Source: Haloarcula mannanilytica (lineage in GTDB: Archaea > Halobacteriota > Halobacteria > Halobacteriales > Haloarculaceae). From it: a stretch of 64,000 bases of DNA. Position 1 is the first letter of the stretch. Each line of letters starts with the position of its first letter. The notes under the pieces are model-generated. The model was not told where the DNA came from, made no database searches, and saw nothing but the letters and a program-made list of their open reading frames with translations. The DNA lies in NCBI RefSeq assembly GCF_005406125.1, contig NZ_BIXZ01000006.1, forward strand, positions 124,001-188,000, in the 5' to 3' direction. Made by a program: the position numbers and the translations under genes. Below, one piece after another: positions 8,981 through 16,404 of this stretch.

Positions 8981-9660
8981 TCGCGACCGAGTTTTTGGGT
9001 CGGTGGGACGGATCGCTTCCGGAGCCTTCCCCGGACAAACGGACGGACCGGCGTGATTCCGAGATTGAAACGCTCGATTTCGACGACATCGAACGACCGG
9101 TCGGTGACAAGCCGCGAGCCTGTTTGTCGGGTGAGGTGGCATCCGCCGGCGACCCGTTCCCAGAGCGGTGCGAGCAACGACTGTACACGAGCCCGCCAGC
9201 CGTCGTCGATAACGTGTTCCAGAAACCGGAGTTCACCGCCGGGCTTGAGTACCCGCGCGACCTCAGCCATCGCCGACTCGACATCCGGGATCGTACAGAA
9301 CACCATCGAGGCGATGACGACATCGAACGCGGCGTCGTCGTACGGGAGCGCTTCGGCCGGTGCCGCTTCGATACGAATCGGCAGTGACTGGCGTTCCGCT
9401 TTTTCAGTTGCCTGTTTCCGCATATGCCGGTCGGGCTCTATGGCGTGAAACTCCGTCGACGAATCCGCGACCCGTTTGAAATACGGCACCATCGCGCCGG
9501 TCCCAGCGCCGAGATCCAGAACCGTTCCGTCCAGATCTGCAACCAAGTAGTCTCGATGTGGCCGCAGGAGCGTCCGCTCAAGGAGCGCTGTTGCGGGATC
9601 GTAGATGGCTGCAAAGAGCGGTGACGACGGCTCCGGCTCAGCGTTCGGTTCCGAGGGCAT
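8977..9660 (-). CDS. SAM-dependent methyltransferase (UbiE/METTL7-like)
   Basis: A 227-residue class I methyltransferase. Motif I is VLDLGAGTG (47-55), with AIEPDRHM as the acidic strand-2 motif and ARVLKPGGELRFLEHV as motif III. The GAGTGAM start and the LKPGG...FLEHV segment place it near the UbiE/COQ5 and METTL7-type lipid or quinone methyltransferases. The true substrate is not readable. The acidic N-terminus (EPNAEPEPSS) is typical of a haloarchaeal soluble protein. It converges on the AIM24 gene with shared stop codons, so both transcripts must end within each other's coding DNA. Confidence 0.85.
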   Translation of the reverse strand: MPSEPNAEPEPSSPLFAAIYDPATALLERTLLRPHRDYLVADLDGTVLDLGAGTGAMVPYFKRVADSSTEFHAIEPDRHMRKQATEKAERQSLPIRIEAAPAEALPYDDAAFDVVIASMVFCTIPDVESAMAEVARVLKPGGELRFLEHVIDDGWRARVQSLLAPLWERVAGGCHLTRQTGSRLVTDRSFDVVEIERFNLGITPVRPFVRGRLRKRSVPPTQKLGRD

Positions 9661-9835
9661 AGTTGTGGAAACGGCGTGGGAACTGAAAGCCTTGGACCCC
9701 TCGAAGCGTCCCGCTGTATCTGCTCAGTTCGAGACTGGGAGTGCCTTCTTGGCGTCGATGTCTGACCTCGTTTGCCGAGTGCGTCTCCCTTCAGTATGGA
9801 GTCCGGGCGCTATCCGGGGTCGACACCCAGCACTA

Positions 9836-11305
9836 TCAGTCCCCGTCCGCCGGCATCTCGACCCCCGTATCGTCGAGGTCGACCTGGGATTCGGTGAGGT
9901 CGCTGTCTCGCCACGTCCCTCGCCGATACCATCCGTAGGCGATGATCGCACCCGCGACGTTCGAGACCGCGAACGATAGCCAGACGCCGGATTCACCCAG
10001 CGGGCCAGCGGCGAACCACGCGATTGGGAAGCGGATGACCCCGAGCATTACCACGGAGATTGCCGCGGCGGTGAGCGTCTTCCCGGCACCGCGGAAGCTT
10101 CCGGTGTAAGCCCGCATGATGCCGATAAAGCCAAAGGACAGCGCGACGTAGCGCAGGAACTGGGTCGTGATTTCGACGACCTCAGGGTCGGTCGTGAACA
10201 GGTCGGCAATGGGGGCGGCGGTGAACCAGACGAGGACGCCCGCTACGGAGAGCACGCCGAACAGTACCTTGGCCGCGAGGCCGGCCGCCTTCGCTGCCCG
10301 GTCCGGCTTGTCAGCACCCATGTTCTGGCCGGTCATCGTCTCGACGCCGCGGGCGACTGCGATAGCTGGCAGGAAGACCACAGAGAACACACGCGTCCCG
10401 ATACCGTAGGCGGCGACGACCGTGTCCGGAAACATCGCCACGATGACCAACAACAGGTTCATCGACAGCGCGCGACCCGTTCCCTCGATGGATGCTGGCA
10501 GGCCGATGCGGACGAGACGGCGGAGATACGCGAAATCAGGGGCCATATCGCGGAGGTGAATCTGGACGCCGCGGGTCCCACGAAACATGATCGCCAGCCC
10601 GACGACCAGCGCCAGCGCCCGCGAGAACACGGTCGCGATGGCGGCCCCTTCGATCCCGAGTTCGGGGAACGAGATCGTCCCGACCAGCGGCGCGTTCTCG
10701 ACCACCGTCCAGCCGAATATCAGGAACGGGTCGATGATGATGTTGAGGACGACCGAGCCGAACATGACGAGCATCGGCGTTATCGTGTCGCCGTAGCCCC
10801 GCATGAGTGCGACGAAGACGAAGAAGCCGAACATGAACAGCAGGCCGAGCGAAATGACCTCCATGTAACTGGTCGCCATCGGGAGTACGTCTTCGGACGC
10901 CCCCATCAGGCTGAGGAACGTATCGACGCCGAGATAGCCTGCGATCCCGAGGACGAACGAGACGATCACAGCGAAAGTGACCGTCTGTGAGGCGGCGTAC
11001 TCGGCTTCGCGCTCCTCGCCCGCGCCGGTGAACTGGGCGACGAGCACGCTACCGGCGACGGATATTCCCATCCCCAGCGAGATGAGCAGGAACACCATCG
11101 GGAAGGCGAAGCTAATCGCTGCCAAGGCGTCCGTGCTGTACTGACCGAGCCAGAACGTGTCCGCGAGGTTGTACGCAGTTTGAAAGAGGTTCGTGATGAC
11201 GATCGGCATCGAGAGGAAAAACAGCGGCTTGGCGATGCCACCCGACGTGAGATCGAACTCCTCGGGGCCTTTGAACAGGGCATCGACACGACTTCGCAGT
11301 CCCAT
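9836..11305 (-). CDS. MATE family multidrug efflux transporter
   Basis: A 489-residue membrane protein with about 12 hydrophobic helices in two homologous halves, each with MATE features: PIVITNLFQTAYNLADTFWLGQ near residue 34 and a second copy around IGLPASIEGTGRALSMNLLL. MATE proteins export cationic drugs or metabolites using a Na+ or H+ gradient. Its ATG overlaps the TGA of the upstream TetR gene by one base (TGATG), so regulator and pump form one operon, a classic autoregulated efflux layout. The ligand is unknown. Confidence 0.92.
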   Translation of the reverse strand: MGLRSRVDALFKGPEEFDLTSGGIAKPLFFLSMPIVITNLFQTAYNLADTFWLGQYSTDALAAISFAFPMVFLLISLGMGISVAGSVLVAQFTGAGEEREAEYAASQTVTFAVIVSFVLGIAGYLGVDTFLSLMGASEDVLPMATSYMEVISLGLLFMFGFFVFVALMRGYGDTITPMLVMFGSVVLNIIIDPFLIFGWTVVENAPLVGTISFPELGIEGAAIATVFSRALALVVGLAIMFRGTRGVQIHLRDMAPDFAYLRRLVRIGLPASIEGTGRALSMNLLLVIVAMFPDTVVAAYGIGTRVFSVVFLPAIAVARGVETMTGQNMGADKPDRAAKAAGLAAKVLFGVLSVAGVLVWFTAAPIADLFTTDPEVVEITTQFLRYVALSFGFIGIMRAYTGSFRGAGKTLTAAAISVVMLGVIRFPIAWFAAGPLGESGVWLSFAVSNVAGAIIAYGWYRRGTWRDSDLTESQVDLDDTGVEMPADGD

Positions 11306-11904
11306 CAGTGGGTCGCCTCCGATGGCGCGTCTGCCAAGAGATGGGTCTCGGCGTACCGCGTTATCGTCTCGTTGAACCGGGCCGTTGACCGATCAGTGAC
11401 GACGTGCCGGGTATGGGCCCCAGTAATGGCCGTCACGAGGAACTCCGCAGCGACGGCTGGATCGACAGCGTCGTCGAACTCACCGGTTTCGACGCCGCTC
11501 GCGATGATCTCTCGGATCCGCTCGAAGAGCACGGTATCGAACTCGGCGAGTCGGGCCTGGAAACCGTCGTTGTACGGTGCCTGTGCCTTTACTTCGAGCA
11601 TTGCCGTTCTGAACTTCTGGCCGGGGGTCGCTCTCTCGTCAGTGAGGACCGTATCAAACAGCGCTTCGAGTTCCTCCCGGGGTGTGTTGCCTCCAACCGA
11701 CGATAGCTCCGCAGTGAATTGCTCGTACAAGAAATCGAGAAACTCCGCGAAGAGGTTCTCTTTGCTGTCGTAGTAGTAATGAATGGACGCTTTACTCCGG
11801 TCTGACTCCGCAGCGATGTCTTTGAGCGTGAGCGAGGCGTATCCGTGCTGGCAGAGGGCGCGGTACGTCGCCTCGAGAATTTCGGTGGCTGTGTCGTCAT
11901 CCAT
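11305..11904 (-). CDS. TetR/AcrR family regulator of the MATE operon
   Basis: A 199-residue TetR-type repressor. The N-terminal helix-turn-helix is clear: ATYRALCQHGYASLTLKDIA then SKASIHYYYDSKENLF; the C-terminal domain is the ligand-binding helical part. The start is set at MDDDTATEIL, because the 52 codons upstream in frame cover the promoter and an operator-like palindrome. It is probably autoregulatory and controls the MATE gene, which starts on its stop codon. It resembles the divergent TetR gene next door (shared YRAL..HGYA, HYYYD.K), so the two look like paralogues. Confidence 0.88.
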   Translation of the reverse strand: MDDDTATEILEATYRALCQHGYASLTLKDIAAESDRSKASIHYYYDSKENLFAEFLDFLYEQFTAELSSVGGNTPREELEALFDTVLTDERATPGQKFRTAMLEVKAQAPYNDGFQARLAEFDTVLFERIREIIASGVETGEFDDAVDPAVAAEFLVTAITGAHTRHVVTDRSTARFNETITRYAETHLLADAPSEATH

Positions 11905-11923
11905 GGCGGCTGTGACTGAACTT

Positions 11924-11937
11924 ACTAACCGATTAGT
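11924..11937. promoter_or_regulatory. Candidate TetR operator palindrome
   Basis: ACTAA-CCGA-TTAGT is a perfect 5+5 inverted repeat with a 4-base centre, ending 20 bases upstream of the TetR start codon, where an archaeal repressor would block the initiation complex. I found no equal copy in front of the divergent TetR gene. The link to this regulator is positional. Confidence 0.55.
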
Positions 11938-12082
11938 CAAAAACACTTTGAATCCAAATAGAGGTAGTATATTCGGTATAGGCGGACTATCGGGCATGAT
12001 ACAGGCTAATCGTATAGTACACTTCTCGGGGACAGTCCGCAGGTCACAACGGTTATCCAATCATGGGAGCAATCAGTAGGCA

Positions 12083-12673
12083 ATGGCTGGACCATCGGAT
12101 CGGACCTTCTCGGCGGAGACCGAGGAGATCATGGAGGCGACGTATCGGGCGCTCCGTGAGCACGGCTACGCTGACCTCACGATCAAACGGATCGCGTCGG
12201 AGTACGGTAAATCGACGGCCGCGGTCCACTACTACTACGATACGAAGGATGACCTCCTCGCCGCCTTCCTCGATTACCTCCTGGAACAGTTCGTCGATTC
12301 GATACACGATGTTGAGACGACGAACCCGGAGGAACGGCTTGCGCTCTTGCTCGATGAACTCCTCGTCAAACCACAGGAGAACCCCGATCTCTCGGTCGCA
12401 ATGCTAGAGATGCGGAGTCAGGCACCGTACAAGGAGACGTTTAGTGAGCGATTTCGAGAGAACGACGAGTACATCCGGTACATGCTCAAGGCCGTCATCA
12501 ACCACGGGATCGACGAGGACGTGTTCAACGATGTCGACGCCGACCACGTGACCCGGTCGCTGCTGACTATCATCGACGGCGCCCGGACCCGAGCCGTGAT
12601 GTTAGACGATACTGCCGAACTCGAAACCGCCCGACGGACCGCGAGTGAATACGCTGACGCGATGTTACGATAG
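12083..12673 (+). CDS. TetR/AcrR family regulator, divergent paralogue
   Basis: A 196-residue TetR-family protein with the DNA-binding segment ATYRALREHGYADLTIKRIA and STAAVHYYYDTKDDLL, very like the regulator of the MATE operon on the other side of the 178-bp gap. The ligand-binding domain keeps the same MLEMRSQAPYKETF pattern (MLEVKAQAPYNDGF in the neighbour), so a duplication is likely. No structural gene follows it in the same direction before the opposing DUF2249 gene. It may cross-regulate the efflux operon. Confidence 0.88.
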   Translation: MAGPSDRTFSAETEEIMEATYRALREHGYADLTIKRIASEYGKSTAAVHYYYDTKDDLLAAFLDYLLEQFVDSIHDVETTNPEERLALLLDELLVKPQENPDLSVAMLEMRSQAPYKETFSERFRENDEYIRYMLKAVINHGIDEDVFNDVDADHVTRSLLTIIDGARTRAVMLDDTAELETARRTASEYADAMLR

Positions 12674-12840
12674 CCCCTGTCGCGATACCGTCGTTCAGTC
12701 GGTTTGGGGCTGTTTCGAAGGTGCCCGTCGCTGCACCTGACCGCGCTATCGCCCGTACCACCCCGTGCCATGATCGGATACCGTAGCTGTTCTCGCGGTT
12801 GTCCCACTCTGCTCATGCAACCGAGTTCCGGCGCTCATCC

Positions 12841-13902
12841 TCAGAACGGGACCTCGGTCTCTTCGTCGGGTGTCCCGCCGGCGGGTGGCTCGGCTTTGCC
12901 GATTAGCACTCTGAACTCGCCGGGGTCCTTCTGGCGGTAGGTCCAGCGGAACTCCGGTCCCGCTTCGGCGTCGAACTGGTGGTACAGCGGCTTGGGGTCG
13001 TGGTCGTTGACCAGAACGAACCCGGTCCCGGTGTCAAGGTCGGCGTACGCCTGGAAGATTTCCTCGTGTCGCTGGGCCGGCGGGAGGTCCCGAACATCGA
13101 GTTCCTCGGTGACCTCCATCGACTCGTCGTCGGAGGGGGCCGCCGTCGCGTCGTCGTCAGCGGCCGACGCCTCGGATTCCGATGTACTGTCCGTTTTCGT
13201 GATCTGGACGCGACAGCGGCCGGGCTCCGATTCGACGACCTCCCAGGTGAACGCGTCGCCGTACTGCTGTCTGAACTCCCGCTGTAGCGGTCGCGGCTCG
13301 TGTGGCGCGATGAGTTCCATCGTCCCGCCCTCGGATATCATGCCGTACCGGTGATGGATCGTCGGATGGCGCTCCTGTTTGGGGATTTCACGGACATCGT
13401 ACCGGGTAACAACGTCCTCGTCGGTGGCCTCGGAATCGCCTGTCTTGACGATTTCGACCCGCCATTCGCCGTCGCCTTTGCTCGCGTAGTCCCACTCGAT
13501 CACGTCCCCGTGCATCGATTTGAGCTCGTGGTACAGCGGCTTGGGGTCGTGGTCGTTGACCAGAACGAACCCCTCGCCCATCGCCAGGTCGTCGAAGATG
13601 CCCAGCAACGCCTCATGTCGGCGTTGTGGCTTCAGGTCACGGACATCAATCGTGCCGAGCGAGTCGTCCGCGAGCGGCTCGCCGACAGTCACCCGAAGCT
13701 CCCGCGGCTCCGCGTCAGGATGGGCGTACTCCCACTCCAGCGATCGGTCGTGTTCGAGCTGGTAGCGAACCAACTGTGGGTCGATGTCCCTGTCGGCGAC
13801 AACGTCGAACGTGTCGCCCGCCTCGGCGTCTGCTAGCACATCGAACAGTTGGTCACGGTATTCCTCGTCCGGCCGGTCCTGCAACTGAATTTCCGTTGGC
13901 AT
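12841..13902 (-). CDS. Four-repeat DUF2249 domain protein
   Basis: A 353-residue protein built of four tandem DUF2249-type units at about residues 3-74, 84-154, 167-237 and 267-337. Units 2 and 4 share the segment FVLVNDHDPKPLYH; units 1 and 3 have diverged there (VVADRDIDPQLVRYQ, LIAPHEPRPLQREF). An acidic linker (240-265) separates units 3 and 4. DUF2249 proteins are small and often sit near denitrification or redox genes; function is unknown, and the conserved His-Asp-Pro-Lys-Pro-Leu-Tyr-His may bind a metal or cofactor. Four units in one chain is more than usual. Confidence 0.82.
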   Translation of the reverse strand: MPTEIQLQDRPDEEYRDQLFDVLADAEAGDTFDVVADRDIDPQLVRYQLEHDRSLEWEYAHPDAEPRELRVTVGEPLADDSLGTIDVRDLKPQRRHEALLGIFDDLAMGEGFVLVNDHDPKPLYHELKSMHGDVIEWDYASKGDGEWRVEIVKTGDSEATDEDVVTRYDVREIPKQERHPTIHHRYGMISEGGTMELIAPHEPRPLQREFRQQYGDAFTWEVVESEPGRCRVQITKTDSTSESEASAADDDATAAPSDDESMEVTEELDVRDLPPAQRHEEIFQAYADLDTGTGFVLVNDHDPKPLYHQFDAEAGPEFRWTYRQKDPGEFRVLIGKAEPPAGGTPDEETEVPF

Positions 13903-13977
13903 CTCTATAGTGAATGATACTCAAGCGGACTGATGTCACCTGTGCCGAAGGGGTTCGGTACCACCCCCTATGTCTGC

Positions 13978-14445
13978 TCAGGACATGCACCGTTCGCCGT
14001 CGCCGCCTGACTCCGGGCACAGTCCCAGGCACGCCGAATCGACGCGGTTCCGGAGCCGAAAGAGGCCGTTTTTCGGGAGGACAAAGCCGATGTCGAAGGC
14101 AGTCTCGTCGTCGAGCGTCGTGTCTAGCTCCGAATCGAAGAACGTGGACACGACGCAGAACCGCCACCCGACCTCCGATGCGAGCGTGGCTCCCCGATCC
14201 GTGAGCCGGACTCCCTGATACTTCTCGTAATCGACCAGGCCCCGTTCGTCGAGTTTCCCCACCATCTCCGTGACGCTGGCCGGCGTCACCGCCAGGAACT
14301 CCTGTAGCTCACCGGTCGTTACCCGGTCCGTGCTGGGTCCCGAAAGGACGGAAATTGCGAAGAGATAGCGCCCTGCGCTCCGCTCGATGTCGGAAACTGA
14401 CGGCGCAAGCGACGAACCGGACCCCGTTTGCAGTTCTGAGGACAT
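13978..14445 (-). CDS. DtxR/MntR-type metal-dependent regulator
   Basis: A 155-residue protein with an N-terminal winged helix (RYLFAISVLSG, then TTGELQEFLAVTPASVTEMVGKLDERGLVDYEKYQGVRL in two pieces) and a short dimerisation part containing SELDTTLDDETAF and FDIGFVLP, as in DtxR/MntR repressors. The C-terminus has CLGLC and a final Cys (GERC), possibly extra metal ligands. It lacks the SH3-like third domain, like MntR/SirR forms. The start is at MSSELQ. A palindrome lies between it and the divergent CopD-like gene. It probably senses Fe(II) or Mn(II), or copper given its neighbour. Confidence 0.75.
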   Translation of the reverse strand: MSSELQTGSGSSLAPSVSDIERSAGRYLFAISVLSGPSTDRVTTGELQEFLAVTPASVTEMVGKLDERGLVDYEKYQGVRLTDRGATLASEVGWRFCVVSTFFDSELDTTLDDETAFDIGFVLPKNGLFRLRNRVDSACLGLCPESGGDGERCMS

Positions 14446-14546
14446 ATCGCATGGTTTCTCATCTACAGCGGAAAGTGTGGCTCCGAACCCCTTCGGACCG
14501 TCCCGGATATGGTGTCGACCGAACATCTCCGGCCCCAGGATTTTGA

Positions 14547-14560
14547 TTAGGTGTGCCTAA
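14547..14560. promoter_or_regulatory. DtxR-type operator palindrome
   Basis: TTAGG-TGTG-CCTAA is a perfect inverted repeat, 13 bases before the CopD-like start codon and about 100 bases from the divergent DtxR-like start. TTAGG...CCTAA half-sites are the classic DtxR/IdeR-type recognition pattern, so the adjacent regulator is the natural candidate to bind here. Confidence 0.65.
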
Positions 14561-14573
14561 AACACGGGTATCC

Positions 14574-15449
14574 ATGGGTATGGGAGAACGCGAAAACAGC
14601 GGGGTCTCGGTCCTCGGCCGGACCATTCGGATACAGGGACTGAAGCCGCGGGCCGTCCTGGGCCTGCTGCTCGGTGCGTCCCTGGCTGGGATCTGGATCG
14701 CGAACACGGCAAATCCGGTTCTGGTCAGGGTGCTTTCTTGGCTGACCCTCGTTACGGTCGGCGTTCTGGTTGGTGGGCTCTACTGGCGGCTCGTTCTCTT
14801 CGACCGGTCCGGCTTTACCGCCGAGGACGCGTATCGAACGGTCAGGCACCGGTGGCAGCGGATCGAAACCATCGCCGTTTTGGGGGTCGTCCTCTCCGGG
14901 AGTGTTTACCTGGGTTTCGGCCCGGGCGATGGACCGTTTGGACCCGGTCACGTGGCGCTCGGTATCGGTGTCATCGCTGTGCTGGTTCTCTGGGTCGGCC
15001 TCCGGTGGCTTGCCCACGCACTGTCGACTCGCTGGACGGTGGCAGCTCGGTCAACACTTCTCCTTGCCGCCCTCGCTTCGCTCGCCGGGTTTGCGTGGCT
15101 CGAAACCGGGACGAGGCTCCTTGATTGGGTGGTCCGCCTCGCTCACGTCGGTGCGGTTTCGCTCTGGCTCGGGGGCGCGATCTGGCACAATTTCGTCGTT
15201 TTGCCGTCAGTTCGGTCCAGTCCCGAAGCGGGGAAAGCGATGAAACCACAGGCGCGCGCGTTCCGTCGCCACCTGCCCGTCGTCATCCCAGTCGTGTTCA
15301 TCACCGGTGTCTACCAGACTGCCGGTCTTATCGGGTGGTCTGCTCCTGCGCTGCTCAGTTCTCCAATCGGGCATCTCATCGGGTTCAAGCTGTTCGTACT
15401 GACCGTGTTGTCCGGGTTTGTTGCCGCCGCTTTCAAACGAAATGGGTAG
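14574..15449 (+). CDS. CopD-like integral membrane protein
   Basis: A 291-residue protein with about eight membrane helices. The second half resembles the CopD domain: a helix with LLDWVVRLAHVGAVSLWLGGAIW, where the His near the membrane is typical, then a basic loop (KPQARAFRRHLPVV), then ITGVYQTAGLIGW and a last helix. CopD proteins are inner-membrane copper-handling proteins; some distant members do other jobs. The start was set at the ATG of MGMGEREN; an earlier in-frame GTG lies inside the operator palindrome and is unlikely. Control by the divergent DtxR-like protein is suggested by the palindrome. Confidence 0.72.
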   Translation: MGMGERENSGVSVLGRTIRIQGLKPRAVLGLLLGASLAGIWIANTANPVLVRVLSWLTLVTVGVLVGGLYWRLVLFDRSGFTAEDAYRTVRHRWQRIETIAVLGVVLSGSVYLGFGPGDGPFGPGHVALGIGVIAVLVLWVGLRWLAHALSTRWTVAARSTLLLAALASLAGFAWLETGTRLLDWVVRLAHVGAVSLWLGGAIWHNFVVLPSVRSSPEAGKAMKPQARAFRRHLPVVIPVVFITGVYQTAGLIGWSAPALLSSPIGHLIGFKLFVLTVLSGFVAAAFKRNG

Positions 15450-15507
15450 GCGAGTGGTGGTATCACTCTCCGGATAGCCCAGCTATAGCTGGTCGGGACG
15501 GACAGTT

Positions 15508-15714
15508 TCACGCTGGCCCGGAGAGCCGCGTCCGCTGGTCCGGAATGTGTATCACCTGCCCGACGGGGCCGTGCTGGTCGTCAACAGTACTGGCCGCTGA
15601 GCCAGACAGGAGTATGCACACCTGCCGGCCCAGACCCCCCACGAACTGCTTGCCGTAGAGAGCGAACGCGGCCGCCTCCTCAGAAAGGAGTTCACGACTT
15701 ATTTCGAGATCCAT
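15508..15714 (-). CDS. Small hypothetical protein (68 aa)
   Basis: An ATG-started frame of 68 residues beginning MDLEISRELLSEEAAAF, with mixed acidic and polar composition that fits a haloarchaeal protein at the start but less so at the end. It lies 26 bases downstream of the small membrane protein gene on the same strand, so the two may be an operon. I do not recognise it. The frame stays open upstream, but that part is rich in Arg and looks non-coding. Confidence 0.35.
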   Translation of the reverse strand: MDLEISRELLSEEAAAFALYGKQFVGGLGRQVCILLSGSAASTVDDQHGPVGQVIHIPDQRTRLSGPA

Positions 15715-15740
15715 CACCCGTAGGTCGATACACTCTCGGG

Positions 15741-15920
15741 TCAGGAGGTCCGCTGGCCGATGACGGTCCAGAGCATGCTCTGTATCGACTTCCCCAGGAA
15801 GTACCCGATAAGCCCCCAGAGAACGCCGGCTTCGACGCCCTGAAACGCAGCTCCGACACCTCCACAGAGGATACCGAGGACAATCCCGGGATAGGTTTCC
15901 ACGGGCGAAAGCACTTCCAT
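15741..15920 (-). CDS. Small two-helix membrane protein (59 aa)
   Basis: A short gene of 59 residues starting MEVLSPVETYPGIVLGILCGG. It has two hydrophobic, glycine-rich segments (about residues 12-36 and 38-54) joined by a short turn with FQGVEAG, and ends LWTVIGQRTS. The glycine zipper-like spacing suggests helix packing in the membrane. No family is recognised. Codon use follows the high G+C pattern of the window, which supports real coding. Confidence 0.5.
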   Translation of the reverse strand: MEVLSPVETYPGIVLGILCGGVGAAFQGVEAGVLWGLIGYFLGKSIQSMLWTVIGQRTS

Positions 15921-16404
15921 ACGCTCCCTCGGCCGTTCGTGGGAATGAGTATTCGTCCGAACCTGTTCGCGTACGCCTGTCTCTCTCTCTCACCGAGAAG
16001 CTATCCTCGACGTACGATTTCAGGACGACCGCGTTGTTGTGCTCTCTGCCTTTCGCCGCGTCCAGCAGTGTTAACGTCCCTGAGGACGCGATTTCGACAA
16101 CCGTTTCATCCGGTCCGGGGCGTCGTCCAGTTCCGACCGGTACCGCTCTCTGAACTAATCCTCCCGTTCGGTGTCGTGGTTGTACCACTGTCGGAGTTTG
16201 TCCGACGGCACGACCGATTTACACCACTCGTCATCGGCGTACCGGCGGAGTGGACTCCAATGTCAGATCTTTCCCACCGGGAATCGAAGCGCTGTCCACC
16301 GCCTCTTTCCGGACCTGACCACGGACGTATTAATACCCAGCAACCGGTGTTTTTCACCACATTTCGGCCCCTTTTCCCCGTTCTACCATTTGGTAAAAAC
16401 ACAG
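15921..16404. other. Intergenic region without a convincing gene
   Basis: Frames across this stretch on both strands are rich in Arg, Ser and Pro and do not look translated. A TATA-like TATTAATACC at 16329-16338 could serve the aldehyde dehydrogenase gene. Nothing else could be assigned. Confidence 0.4.

Noticed and set aside
12674-12840. Possible small gene between the second TetR and the DUF2249 gene
   Set aside because: Frames in this gap are Arg- and Ser-rich on both strands and end within the neighbouring genes.
15508-16188. 226-codon minus-strand frame taken as one protein
   Set aside because: The middle part is Arg-rich and overlaps the better-supported 59-aa membrane protein gene in another frame; only the last 68 codons were kept, at low confidence.
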